64,000 bases of DNA from Dryomyza anilis. Taxonomy: Eukaryota > Arthropoda > Insecta > Diptera > Dryomyzidae. The position numbers and the translations under genes are program-made. Below the pieces are notes generated by a model, which had not been told where the DNA came from, did no database searches, and worked only from the letters and a program-made list of their open reading frames with translations. Within the stretch, counting starts at the first letter, position 1. Each line of letters opens with the position of its first letter. The DNA lies in NCBI GenBank assembly GCA_951804985.1, contig OX638133.1:74468367-74532366 (forward strand). Reading direction: 5' to 3'. Shown piece by piece: positions 1 through 11,280 of the stretch.

Positions 1-1484
1 TATTTCACTAGAACAATTTTTGTTATTTTTCTGCAAACTCGTCCTTTATTTGACTGCTTTCTTCATTCCAACATTTATTTTTTAGTAACTACCTCGCTAC
101 TATAAAAGCAGCTTTTTTCTTAGTCAACTCTAGTCACTGCTGCCAGTGTTGCACTTTTGCCGCCTTTGTTTTGTGAAGTGTTGCCAATTTGATTTGAGTT
201 TTTGAGTTGCCATTTTGCTCGCCGAAGTGGCTGCATTTTTTCTTCCTTTCAACTAACTCTTGAACCTCTGCTGTTGCTGCCCCTTCCTTCTTTCCTTTCA
301 TATATATAAATTTATTTATTTTTTTATTTTGTTGACTAAAGTTTTTCAATTCTTTCTTTGATGACATCTTTTCTATAGTTAGACGTAAAGTTAAAGCAAC
401 TGTTTCCACCAGTAACCTCTTTAACTATATCTCGTACAATTCCTTTCTACTTTTTCTACTTTTGAAACTATTTTAGTTTTCTTTTGTTCAGTTCGTTTTC
501 ATTTTCTTCACTTTTCTTCATTTCAATCTACATAATATCTATCTTTCTGTGCTATTCTTTCCATTCTTAACCTTAGTTTTATTTTTATTTTTTTTTTGTT
601 TTTCACATTTATTTAATTGTTTTCTTGCATTTCAATCTTTTCCTATTTTCTAATCCTACTTTTTTGCAATCCACTTTTTCGTCAAAGTTTTGTTTGCATA
701 ATTGATGTATATTCTGAATTTCTTTACTTGTTTTCAACCCGTTTTTCTTTTAATTGACTTTTTCGATTTTTAATACCAAACTTCTACATGTTCATTAGTC
801 TGTATTTGTTGCTGTACGTCACCATGTGCTTTACTGTTTATTCTAAAAACTTTATAATTCCATTATATCTTTTCTATAGTTTATCCGATACTTCATCCTA
901 CTACGTACTCCCCACCATCCCACTATATACTCCCAACCTACAAGATAGATTTTTTAGTATCATGAGAACATCTTTAGCTAGTTCTGTCTGCATTATACAG
1001 GGTAATATTATATTTTATTTACCTTATAATAAACAACACAAAAAGGGTAGATATTTTGACTACATGCTTATGATCGGGAACTAATTACTCTTTTTACCTT
1101 GTCATAACCCGACCAGTTACAGATATCACATGATCAAATCGATAATAAAGTAAATTTATAATAGGTATACAAATCAATTTAGTGCAAGACGAATCTTCTC
1201 ATTAAACAATTTAGAAGTGCTGTAAAATTGCAGTCGTACATGAGACCCATTTGAGTTTCATGAGTTCTAAGAAAAAGATCACATATAAGATTGGTTTTTT
1301 TCGGCATTGGCAAATATAACGCATAACATGTAATATAATACTCCAGAAGCGTACAATTTAAAATTTCTTCTCAGAGAATGGGCTCATAAAAATACATATA
1401 TCTTTAAATAGTATAAAACCCAATAGAAAATAGCACACGGTTACACTCGTTGCAAAACATTCGCAAGAGGTTCTTCTATTTCAG
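1..1484. other. AT-rich non-coding block
   Basis: No gene is visible. The first ~800 bases are strongly pyrimidine-biased on the + strand (runs of TTTC and CTTTT), and short frames there are low-complexity F, S and Y-rich peptides without domain character. From ~1080 the sequence becomes ordinary AT-rich DNA. I see no splice-bounded exon. Confidence 0.5.
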
Positions 1485-1690
1485 TATTACTTTTCATACA
1501 ATCGTAATGAAGATTGCTCGCTTTATGCATTACTTTGTAGGCAGAAATAATGAGGGGTGATACTATTTGTACATTACTTTGTACGCAATAGTAATGAGGT
1601 TTGGTTTTATTTGAATATTACTGTGTACGCAGTAGTAATGAGGGTTGGTTTTATTTGAATATTACTTTGAATATTATGAAATTATTACTT
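1485..1690. repeat. 44-bp tandem repeat, ~4.5 copies
   Basis: Units begin near 1485, 1529, 1573, 1618 and 1661. The core reads ATTACTTTGTACGCA followed by ATAGTAATGAGG, then a spacer such as TTGGTTTTATTTGAAT. Each core is itself a short inverted repeat (ATTACT...AGTAAT), so single units could fold. Copies diverge toward the left and decay at the right into short ATTACTTTGAAT repeats. Confidence 0.75.
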
Positions 1691-3131
1691 TGAATATTAC
1701 GAAATTATTACGAAATTATTTGTAGAACATGTATTGAAGAAAACATTGGTTATCGTTCCAACTAGGTCGGAAAATTACTCGTTTGAAAGTTCTCATTTGA
1801 GAGTGTAATATGAACACTCAAAAATATAATCTTTAAAATACCCTACACGCTGCAAAAATGGCTTTATGTGAACATAATAAATTGCCTAATAAATCCTTTA
1901 TAAACAGGATTGTAATGGGAATTTAACAGTGCTGTAACGAGCTCTGATTTACATTATAAAATCACAGAAACTGTTTGATGTTGCTCCTTTCAAATAGAAA
2001 CATAATAATTACTACATTCAAACAAAACAAATATTTGAAGCGGAACATTAAAATATTCAAAATCAAAGTTTTTTTTTTGGAACGGACTGAATATAAATAT
2101 GTTTTCAGTGAAACATATCAGTTGGTTCGGGTCAAAAAGTAGTCTTACCAAGAAACTTTTTATTTAATTTAAATTTCATATTCTGCTTGTTTTTGAACAT
2201 CGTTATGTTTAAGACCCAATACATACATTGCACAACAGCAATAGCGACATAGTTAGATAATGCTAGGCCATACATTTCATGTATTGTCCAACTTCTCAAA
2301 TGCTTGCAGATATTTACAAAGCCATTTCAAAATATTAAAATAACTAAATTTCGAAATGGGTTACATTTAAAATAATCACCTTGTAAATTTTGAGAAGGGG
2401 TGTTGAATATCAAAATATAGTTTGTGTAAAATAATTGTTTTGTATCACATACGTTTTTGTATTATTTATGAAAATGAAAAATTTTGTTTGTTCTCTTCTA
2501 TAAAATTTGTTCATTAATAAAATACGTTTTTTCTCTTCAAAAAATTTGTCGGTTTGTTATTTCACTTTCAATTCATAATCACAACAAGCACAAGTATGGT
2601 AATTTCGTATTACGTTTTAATTACATTCAAACATTTATCAGAAATATTTATTTACTGCTTAATAAAATGTATGGCACTTTATTTATATTTGAAGAGGGAA
2701 AACCTCCGAAAATAATGTAATTATGGAGTCCAATAAATCAATTTAAAATTATCATAAATATAAGGATGTTTGGGCTCATAAAAGCGTAACCTCTACACAG
2801 ATTTCGGGAGTTATTTTGTGTTATTTTAGTGGCTCAAATATTAATGTTTTGGAAGTAGTAAAATCTCAAAATTTTAACGGGTTTTTGGGTACATAAAATA
2901 CGGCCCAATTACACAGGTTTTGATAGTCTTTCTGGGCACGTTTAAGTACTCTTATATTAGGGTAACTCTCAAAAATATGACTAAATTAAGAATGGAATAT
3001 GGAAATGTGTTTGGGTGGTGACAACATTTAAAATGTTTTTTTTAGTTAAAAACAAATTCATCAAGAAATTTGACATGGTTGTTGTTGTTAATAGTAAAGA
3101 GTTTTTCTTTGGGTGTAAAGTGTATAAGAGT
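1691..3131. other. AT-rich non-coding block
   Basis: No supported gene or RNA. The sequence is AT-rich with scattered homopolymers. The one longer + frame (2484-2720) codes low-complexity F, Y, I and K-rich sequence and has no coding character. Confidence 0.45.
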
Positions 3132-3190
3132 AAATGAGAGCTCTTCCTAAGTTATTCACAGGACTGTAGCGCCAAACTATTATTATTATC
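3132..3190 (+). mobile_element. tRNA-SINE 3' tail remnant
   Basis: The motif GGACTGTAGCGCCAAACTAT followed by TTA repeats matches the 3' end of the full SINE at 27349-27659. Only the tail is present; the tRNA-derived head is missing. It fits a 5'-truncated retroposition or an eroded copy. Confidence 0.7.
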
Positions 3191-3351
3191 AAATGTAAGA
3201 TATTTCGTTTTACCAAAAATATTTCTTAGCTCAAGATACTAATTTAATTTTCAGATGGCAATAAAATTGTTTAGAACGAATATACAAAAAACAAAAGGTT
3301 ATATATATTTTTTTTTTAGAACAGTATCACCAAATTAGAGTCATTCTGAGA

Positions 3352-3437
3352 ATTGTACGTCTGTCTACTTGTTGAAATAACGATTACAATAAAACCAAAA
3401 GACATAGATCAATGAAACTTAGAAATTAGATTACTTA
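3352..3437 (+). mobile_element. degenerate DINE-1-like (family B) fragment
   Basis: A short GTCTGTCTACTTGTTGAAAT block is followed by a diverged form of the family B segment containing ATCAATGAAACTTAGA and AGATTAC. Neither the 5' nor the 3' end can be seen. It reads as an old internal remnant. Confidence 0.4.
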
Positions 3438-4436
3438 AATAAATAGGTTTTTGGGTATTTTAAATAAGCGTGATCAGTTGCATGTGTACTGCGATAAATT
3501 AAATTTAAAAAAGTTACACGAATTTTATTCTTTTATGTTTATAAATTTTATAATTACGATCCAAATAGAATTTGAGATAATAATTATGTTATGAAAAATT
3601 TTATACTAAACAGTCTAAGACCCTGTATTAGCTGCAAAAGTAACAAAAAGATATTCTGACATCCAGTTAACTACTATAGTAACGCATGACCCTTGAAGAA
3701 ACTCAAACTTAAGTTCTGCACAAGAGATAAAAGAAAAATTATAAATGGTAAAAAATCAACAAAAAAAGACTAAGAACTATAAAACTCTTGGCACAACAAC
3801 TCGCAAAAGTAATTACAACAATTGTCTCGGAAACGCAATCATTTTGTTGTAAACCATGCAAACTGACACTAACTGCATGTCGTCGTCGGCAACAACAACA
3901 TCAAAACTGTCCAAAGAATGTCTCGGAAACGTGCTTAAAATGTCAGACTATGTCGGAGAGAGACATTTTGAGAACATGTTATGCTGGATGACATGCCGTG
4001 GAATGTTTTGGGATAACTGTGACTAGGCTTAAGAAATGACAAAAATGTCAAGCATTTGATACAAAACACAAAACGAAAGAAAGAGACAGAGACACTTATA
4101 ACATAAGCAAAAAGAGAGATAAACAAATAAAGACAGAATAAGACAGCTTTAAAGCGTGCAGAGAGTGATACAGACGCATAATAGCGACAAAAGTTTGCTG
4201 GCAAAAGTTTTTGAAAACATTTTCTAATTTAATGAGAACATCAGCGGAAACTTAAGACACCAACAAACGGCAAGAATAACGATACAATATGGCAGCATGG
4301 CGCGTAACAAGAACGAAGGTGCAACGTGGCGCAATTACGAAAAATTATATGGCAACGCTGACAACAAATGTTGCAGATTGCAGCGCGTTAAGTAGCAATG
4401 GCAGTACTAAAAATATTTATATTGCAAAAATAAAAA
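3438..4436. other. Non-coding, mostly non-repetitive sequence
   Basis: This stretch, especially 3780-4390, has higher complexity than its surroundings and contains CAACAA runs and several CAAAAGTTTTTG-like words, as is common in fly introns. Small frames on both strands here (for example 3788-3991 and 3935-4204) lack domain or codon support. It may contain intronic regulatory DNA, but I see no specific site. Confidence 0.35.
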
Positions 4437-4640
4437 TATAAAAAAATAAAAAAAATAAAATATAAAAATATTAATATATAAAAATATAAAAATATAAAAA
4501 TATAAAAATATAAAAATATAAAAATATAAAAATATAAAAATATAAAAATATAAAAATATAAAAATATAAAAATATAAAAATTTAAAAATATAAAAATATA
4601 AAAATATAAAAATATAAAAATATAAAAATCGAAAATCAGA
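4437..4640. repeat. (TATAAAAA)n microsatellite
   Basis: An 8-bp unit TATAAAAA is repeated about 19 times between roughly 4476 and 4626, with degenerate A-rich shoulders. On the minus strand it opens two long overlapping frames coding F, I, L and Y-only sequence. These are artefacts of the repeat. Confidence 0.9.
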
Positions 4641-5379
4641 AAAATAAAAAAAAAGAAAAAGCAAAATAGGAAATTGAAAACACAAAATAGTAAAATAGAA
4701 AACAACATTTTATACATTTTTCATCATCAACAGAAACAAGTTTTGCTTCGTTTAGTTGACATGTTAAGCATATGCGTAACACGTTACTGCGCTCTATAAA
4801 AATTCTATAATATGTCGGACAAGTTTTGCAAAATCCGTCGCGTTAAACTTTTGACGGCACAACAAAAGTTTTGACATTGCGACGCGCTTAAACTTTTCCA
4901 ACGTACAGCAGCAAATATAAATTGACAGCAAATGTCAAAAGTTTTAAATGCGCTCAGCGCGCGCTTCAGCACTGTCAAAAGTTACGACTGCGACGAAGAA
5001 GACGACTACGACGAATGGTGTTTGATAAGTGAACTTTGCTGCATTTTCAATTTTATTGCAATGCCTGACATGAAGGATTAGTTGGCATTTAGTTGATGCT
5101 CGGATATGGCTCCTATTGTCACGACTAAAACTACAAACTATTGCAAAAAGACTGACATCGAATACGTATGAAACTATTTTGTAATTTATATTTGAAAGTT
5201 TTATTTTGTGCGCTGATATCATTCGCAATATATGTAGTTGAAATAAAATAAGTTGGAAATAAGTTTCTTGTTCATACTAGCGGTAATTTAATTAATTGCA
5301 ATATTTTAGTAAAATCTCTAGAAATATGGTTTTAGGGTTATTTTAAATATATCAAAAAAAAATCAAATTTTTACTATAA
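4641..5379. other. Non-coding sequence with CAAAAGTTTTGAC words
   Basis: No gene is supported. Between ~4790 and 5000 the words CAAAAGTTTTGACATT and AAACTTTTGACGGC recur in both orientations, giving imperfect short inverted repeats. A CTG/GAC-rich patch lies at ~4980-5015. Possibly intronic. Confidence 0.35.
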
Positions 5380-6900
5380 AATTTAATATTGCACTAAAAA
5401 ATAATATTTTTCAATAAAAATTCACATAAATTCAATTTTTCACTAAAAATTTATTTTTTCTCTAAAAATTAGTAAGAAATCAATGTTCCATTAAAAATTT
5501 AATTTTTTGCTAAAATCTCTATTTTTGGCTAAAAATACATTTTATGGCATACATTAATTTTTCACTAAAATTTAATTTTTCACTAAAAATTAAATTTTTC
5601 ACTAAAAATTTAATTTTTCATTAAAAATTAAAATTTTCAATAAATATTAAATTTTTTTAATTCAAATTTTCACTAAAAATTCAATTTTTAACTAAAAAAA
5701 TCAATTTTTAATTAAAAAATAAACTTCTTCATTAAAACCCAATTATTCACTAAAAATTTAACTAATTTTCACAAATAATTTTATTTTTTTTTATTTAATT
5801 TTAAATTCAATTTTTCGCTAAATATTCAAATTTTCACTCATGATTCAAATTTTCACTAAAAATACAATTTTTCACTAAAAATTCAAATTTTCACTAAAAA
5901 TTTAATTTTTTACTAAAAATTCAATTTCTCACTACAAATTCAATTTTTCACTACAAATTCAAATTTTCACTAAAAATTCAATTTTTCACTAAAAATTCAA
6001 TTTTTCACTAAAAAATTCAAATTTTTACTAAAAATTCAAATTTTCACTATAAATTCAAATTTTCACTAAGAATTCAAATTTTCATTAAAAATTCAAATTT
6101 TCTCTAAAAAATTCAATTTTTCACTAATAATTTCATTTTTCACTGAAATTTCATTTTTCACAAAAAATTCATTTTTTCATTAAAAATGCATTTTTTCACT
6201 AAAAATTCATTTTTTCACTAAAAATTAATTTTTCCACTAAAAATTAATTTTTTTTTTTAAATTTTATTTTTCACTAAAAATTAAGTTTTTCTAAAAAAAT
6301 CAATTTTTCTAAAATTCAATTTTTCAGTACAAAAATAAATTTTTCACTAAAAATTCAGTATTTCACTAAAAATTTAAATAGTACTGAAAATTAAATTTTC
6401 ACTAAAAAAAAAATAAACTTTGCACTAAAAATTAAATTTTTCACTAGAAATTAAAATTTTCTCTAAAAAATTCAATTTCTCACAAAACATTTAATTTTTC
6501 ATTAAAATTCATTTTTCACTACAAAAAAATCAATTTTTCACTACAACTTGAATTTTGCACAAAAAGTCAATTTTTACTATAAATTAAATTTTTCATTAAA
6601 AAAAAAAGTTTTTCACTAAAAATTCAATTTTTAATAATAAATTAAATTTTTCACTCAAAAAATTTTCACTCCAATTATTTCTTTTACTAAAAATTTAAAT
6701 TATCACAAAATATTAAAATTCACTTTAAATTAAAGATTCAATATTTTATTGAAAATTCAATTTTTAATTTAAATTCAATTTTCATTACTTTTTCATTAAA
6801 AATTAAATTTTTCAATTGAAGTTAAATTTTTCATTTAAAAAAAAATCAATTTTTCACTCCAATTAAATTTATTTAACTAAAAATTAAAATTATCACAAAA
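5380..6900. repeat. ~19-bp AT-rich minisatellite array (1.5 kb)
   Basis: A degenerate unit of the form TTTTTCACTAAAAATTCAA recurs about 75 times, with unit lengths of 17-21 bp. The best-conserved stretch is about 5830-6080. The right end carries a larger duplication: a block containing TATCACAAAATATTAAAATT and the following CACTTTAAATTAAA occurs at ~6668-6745 and again at ~6856-6935. No coding potential. Confidence 0.9.
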
Positions 6901-8389
6901 TATTAAAATTCACTTTAAATTAAAAATTCAAATTTCTTACTTTTGAAATAAAAGTTTCTCTTTTTTTTATGTTTAAAAACAAAACACAAAATATTTATAT
7001 CATATTCAGAAAACTCCTCTATATCTATTGCCATAACAACATTGCCAAATAAACACAAACTTTTGGTTTCATTTACAGCCACGTTTACAAAAGTTTGTGC
7101 AAAAAACGAAAATAATATCAAAAAAGGGAAACCATCGAGTTGTGGAAGTCGATATCAAAAACAGAGCCCCTCATCGGGCGTCTCTTTGTTTTGTTTATTG
7201 AACTTGCGAATAAAGTTTGCTCCTGTATAGGACTCTGCACTACGAAGTACAAACTCTAGGGGTTGTTTAACATATGCATGAGTATCCTTTATGCGAGGTC
7301 CTTTACCAGGAAGTTTCGTAAATATGCTAATAGCACAAGTGACATTGAGTGAAGGAAGACAGGAAAGAAAGAAACAAATGGGAACTGGAAAAATTAACAA
7401 CATTCGATCGATTGCCTATTTATTGTTCTTATTGATGGGCAACCAATTTAGAGCACAAAAATAAATTTGCAGCCAAATAAAAATTTGCAATAAGTAGGCT
7501 TTTTAAAATGTTCTAACCACCCCCTCCAATCAACCCCCCAAGCCAACTGTGACCATGTACGTGATTCTAGTTTTTTCTGCTTAAAAATTACATGTGTCGC
7601 GTGTGGAATTTTAAATTCTTTTTCGTACTTTTTTCTTATTCCTATTTTATTTTTTATTCCTTGCCTTTATACCACACGCACACATGTTCCTCGTTAACTT
7701 GGCTCAAAGTGAAATTGAAAGTGAATTCGATTGGGACCATTTTTGCGCCGCCTGTTTTTGCTCGACGGCGCATATTTTATTGTTTTAATAGCTTTGGGAA
7801 TTGCTTTTAAGTGAGCGCCACATGTTGTTGCCAACATCAGTTTTGCAACCAGCAGCTTCAGCAGCAGCAGCAGCCGCCGCTTAAAATCAAGGCTATGAAT
7901 GAGTCTCAAATTGACGCATGTTGCCTACAACATTTGCATAACAGCCACATAAAGTGCTTTTTGTAAAATACAAAGAATCTGCATTTAAATAATGTGCCTA
8001 GTTTTGTATACTTAAATAAAGTATCAAAAAAATTAAAATTACAAACATCTGGCAGCACGGCTGTGGCATGCCGTTGAGATTTGCTTTAAAATGTTGCCAC
8101 ATTTGTTCCCTGGTTTTGTTTAGGCTTTTGTGAATTTTGTGAAGCACAATTCGCGTAGCTCCTTTGAGACCTGCCTTAATAAGGCGCAAAGACGGTTTAT
8201 ATTTTATTCAGCTTTGTAGCTATTAACAGAGGCAGTTAAAATATATACTCAATATTTTGAACTTTACAATTCATCCTAAGCTCTAAAATATTTTAAGCTA
8301 AAATAAATAATTTCGGTTTAAATAATTCTAAAATTTATTTAATAAATAAAAATAAATTATACAAAATTGTGGTAATCACAAGTTAAAAA
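6901..8389. other. Non-coding, relatively unique sequence
   Basis: Higher complexity than most of the window, with a C-rich stretch near 7516-7550, a GCGCCGCC/GACGGCGC patch at ~7745-7772 and a CAG/CAGCAG run at ~7855-7880. Small frames on both strands lack coding signals. This style resembles conserved intronic or intergenic fly DNA, and it is a reasonable place to look for enhancers. No specific factor site is claimed. Confidence 0.35.
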
Positions 8390-8535
8390 TCAACCGATCA
8401 CGATTTTTTTTAATAGCAGATACCCCTGATATACAAGTATTGTAAGTTCTAAGTTTCATTGAGCTAGCTCTATTCATTTTTTCTTAATCACGATTTCAAT
8501 AGAAAGTCGGACAGATATTGGCATTACCTAAAAAA
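8390..8535 (-). mobile_element. degenerate DINE-1-like (family B) fragment
   Basis: The reverse complement resembles the middle of family B elements: the AAGTTTCATTGAGCTAGCTC segment lies next to a remnant of the GTCCGTCTGTC microsatellite (GAAAGTCGGACAGA at the right edge). Ends are lost. An ACCGATC word and an eroded CCCCTGATATAC stretch support the alignment. Confidence 0.45.
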
Positions 8536-8639
8536 AATCAACCGCGACCTAATAATGCAAAATGCTAAAATCTTTGGTATTACAGTGGATTTACAATCTT
8601 AAATACGTAAATCTAAATATTCGAAAAAAATTTGGATCC

Positions 8640-9190
8640 TTATGTCGAAAAAGAAAATGTCGAAACCTAACAATGTCGAAATTTTAAAAACCTTAGAAAG
8701 CCGAATCAAAAAATGTTGAAAAAGCTAGCAAATGTCGAAAAATTTTTGAAACTATACATACAAAAACTTTTTTTTAAGGATCAAAAATGTCGAAAATTAA
8801 ATTGCCGAAATATCAAAATGTTGAAATAGAAATTTCATATCGAATTTGTGCTATTCCACACCAAATCGCCCAGGATTTGCAACTCACCCTCTTCGATTTC
8901 ATAGAAATTTTGGTAACTGATAAAGGGCTTCGAGATCTGCAATGACCATTTTGTTATTTTTTCCGAAAACTATTTCCATGATACCACTTTTTCAAGAGAT
9001 ACAGTCCAAAGTTCAAAAAATTGTCAAAGATCACGTATGTATGGTGGTTCATATTGAAATATTTCTTGATGCTAGAAACTCCGTAAGGGTTTCGTTTTAA
9101 CTATAATAATTTAGGTTTCGGCATTTTTGTTTTCTACATTTTTGTCCTCGGTATTTTTAGTTTCGATATTTTAAATTTGGACTTATCGTA
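8640..9190. mobile_element. inverted-repeat element with AATGTCGAAA arms
   Basis: The left arm (~8640-8835) is a degenerate array of AATGTCGAAA words. The right arm (~9110-9185) carries the reverse complement as TTTCGGCATTTTT, TTTCTACATTTTTG and TTTCGATATTTT. The ~280-bp centre is more complex (for example ATTTCATAGAAATTTTGG) and has no open frame. The arrangement suggests a non-autonomous fold-back element. I could not define termini or a target duplication. Confidence 0.45.
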
Positions 9191-9361
9191 CCTGACCCAA
9201 AAAAATTATGTATAATACTAAAAAAATTGGAAATTTCATGCATAGAACTGAAAAACACTATGTATTTATTATTTTTTTTACATATTTTATTAATAATAAT
9301 AGGCGAAATTATGATATTTATTCGTCACTTCTGTTATTATTGCATATACATTTATAATACA

Positions 9362-9640
9362 TATAATAATAATAATAATTTGGCACTACAGCCAATTTGA
9401 TCTGTGCGTGCTATATTTATACTCAAAGTGGTGGGACCAACATTTTATTGCCGAATCCGTACGGCGGGTGAGAGCTTCAAAGGCAATGTTTTACTCTCGT
9501 AGGTTTGCCATTTACTGCCGAGAGGTAGCGCGGTATAGAAAAATGTTTCTATGAAAAGATGTTGTTAGCCCCAGTCCAGGCTTGAACCGGGGATCTTTCA
9601 GCTCGCAGTCCAACGCACTAACCACTGAGCTACCGCGGCT
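9362..9640 (-). mobile_element. tRNA-derived SINE, near full length
   Basis: Read on the minus strand, the head is tRNA-like: it starts AGCCGCGGTAGCTCAGTGG and carries an A-box-like TAGCTCAGTGGTTAGTGCG and a B-box-like GGTTCAAGCCT, the internal RNA polymerase III promoter. A tRNA-unrelated body follows (GGGGCTAACAACATC, TACCGCGCTACCTCTCG), ending in CTGTAGTGCCAAATTATT and (ATT)n. Same family as the copies at 19134, 27349, 51612 and 58452. It is probably not a functional tRNA gene because the anticodon arm is poorly conserved and the body is fused to it. Confidence 0.8.
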
Positions 9641-9754
9641 ATATTTAACAACGCGGATATATTTAACAGACAAACATGTTGAAGTGATTTATTTTATCAT
9701 TGTTATTTTTTTTAATGTTGTTTCCTTCCTAATGTTCCTTTCCCATTGACTTCT

Positions 9755-10265
9755 CAAATGTGATATTATTCACTGTGTTCCTCATAATTTACATTTTATT
9801 CATGAATTATGAATAATAAATCATAAAGTATAATACAGAACCTATGAGTAAACATACGCATAATTTTATTCAATTAATCAACACAATTTATTTTTACTAT
9901 AATCATATATTATGAATATCGTCGACGATACTGCAAAACAGTTTAACTGCATGCGAATAGTACGTCTAATTTTGTATTTTAATCGGGTTTTTAATGATTT
10001 GTTGATCGGATAAATTAGATAAATGCCATTAAATGTTATGACATACTTAATTTTGTTTGGAGTATGTTCAGAATTGAGACTCAAAATAGTTTTGTTTCTT
10101 CTGTAAACTTCATTTTGTAAGAGGTATTCGAAAATGTTGATAGACGGTTTTGCAGTATCACCGACGATATCATTATGATCACTTATTCTATGCTGGATAT
10201 AATTATTAATGATTGTAAAATTTATGCGAATAATACATGATTTATGAGAACATTTATCTCCGTAT
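9755..10265 (-). repeat. dispersed repeat, copy interrupted by a MITE
   Basis: This segment is the reverse complement of 60667-60960. Shared blocks include GAGTAAACATACGC...ATTTTATTCAATTAATC and TACATGATTTATGAGAAC. The alignment is broken only by the 256-bp insertion at 9916-10171, which is absent from the 60.7-kb copy. Nature of the family unknown; no coding capacity. Confidence 0.6.
9916..10171. mobile_element. 256-bp MITE with TIRs and target duplication
   Basis: Termini are inverted: left ATATCGTCGACGATACTGC, with the right end reading as ATATCGTCGGTGATACTGC in reverse complement, both continuing AAAAC. ATTATGA flanks both sides (9909-9915 and 10172-10178), a 7-bp and possibly 8-bp target duplication. 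The homologous repeat near 60770 keeps one ATTATGA and no insert, so it is an empty site. A 7-8-bp duplication suggests hAT-type or similar mobilisation. No ORF. Confidence 0.75.
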
Positions 10266-10920
10266 ATTCAATTTGTACAAATATTTCATGTACTTTGAGT
10301 AACCCAAATTAACTAACATTAAAAATATACAGGTACAAAATATTATTTTCTCTTATTTCAGATAACCTTAGTTAATATTTCTAAAGCTTAAAAATGATCA
10401 TTGAAACTAAAATATCGGAGAAATTTTAATTTTAGTACAAGGATGTCCATCGGGAACCAACAAATTAAATTTACTATCACTACTATCAATTAAACTTTAC
10501 TAAAAATATAAAAAGTCCGTTGTACCGCAGAATTTTCTTCTTCTTATTTTTTTTCTTTTAATCAAGAGCATTTTTTACAGCTCATTGAAATCGGTCACTT
10601 ACAGCACTTTGAGTAATAAATATGTAAAGCACAAAATAACAAATATAAGAAATTGTAATAAAAAATATTTAACTTATAAAACAATAGGGAATTTATTTCG
10701 TAATAATGATTATTAATATTGTCAGAATAAAAAATATTTAGAGAAAAATATCGTAATTAATATTTTCATACAGAACGTTTTGTCACGTCCGGAATTTTTC
10801 GTTCTAGATGAGGTCCCCATAAATAGTTTTTTTCGAAAATAATACTTTTAGAATCAATGTATACAGTTCTGAGTGATTTACACTTTGCGACAATAAAATT
10901 TGAACTCCAATTATTTTTGA
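10266..10920. other. AT-rich non-coding block
   Basis: No gene, RNA or repeat family recognised. Frames are short and A/T-driven. It directly abuts the Helitron, whose left flanking base is the A at 10920. Confidence 0.45.
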
Positions 10921-11119
10921 CTAGCTGGACCCGTGCACGACTCGTGCCAAGATTTTCTGAATTCAAAGATATGGAGCGATTTTATTAATATAAAAAACAT
11001 TTTATTATTTATATGAGGGGCCCGTGCTTAGCTGTTGAAGTTTTTTTATTGGTTTTATAAATAAATAATTCTCCGCCAAAACAACTTTTCTCAAAGACAA
11101 TTATTTCTCAGACTGCGCT

Positions 11120-11278
11120 TCACCGCAGAATTATTCCCAGTAGAAATCTTCCCCGCAAAATCCAAATAGAACGTTTTCCCGTAGAATTCTCCACGTAGAA
11201 TTCATCCCGGTAGAATTGTTCCCGGTAGAATTCTTCCCCGTAGAATTCTTCCCCGTAGAGTTTTTCCCAGTAGAAGTT
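11120..11278. repeat. 15-bp minisatellite (GTAGAATTCTTCCCC type)
   Basis: About ten degenerate units of the form CCCCGTAGAATTCTT lie at the left side of the Helitron. The same unit in reverse complement (CTACCGGGAAGAATT) appears at ~33600-33780, in the partial Helitron copy. The family therefore carries this array generally. Confidence 0.75.
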
Positions 11279-11280
11279 TT

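Noticed and set aside
4388..4717. Two overlapping minus-strand frames rich in F, I, L and Y
   Set aside because: They are produced by the TATAAAAA microsatellite.
9569..9640. tRNA gene on the minus strand
   Set aside because: The tRNA-like head is followed by a constant non-tRNA body and tail in several dispersed copies, so it is a SINE.
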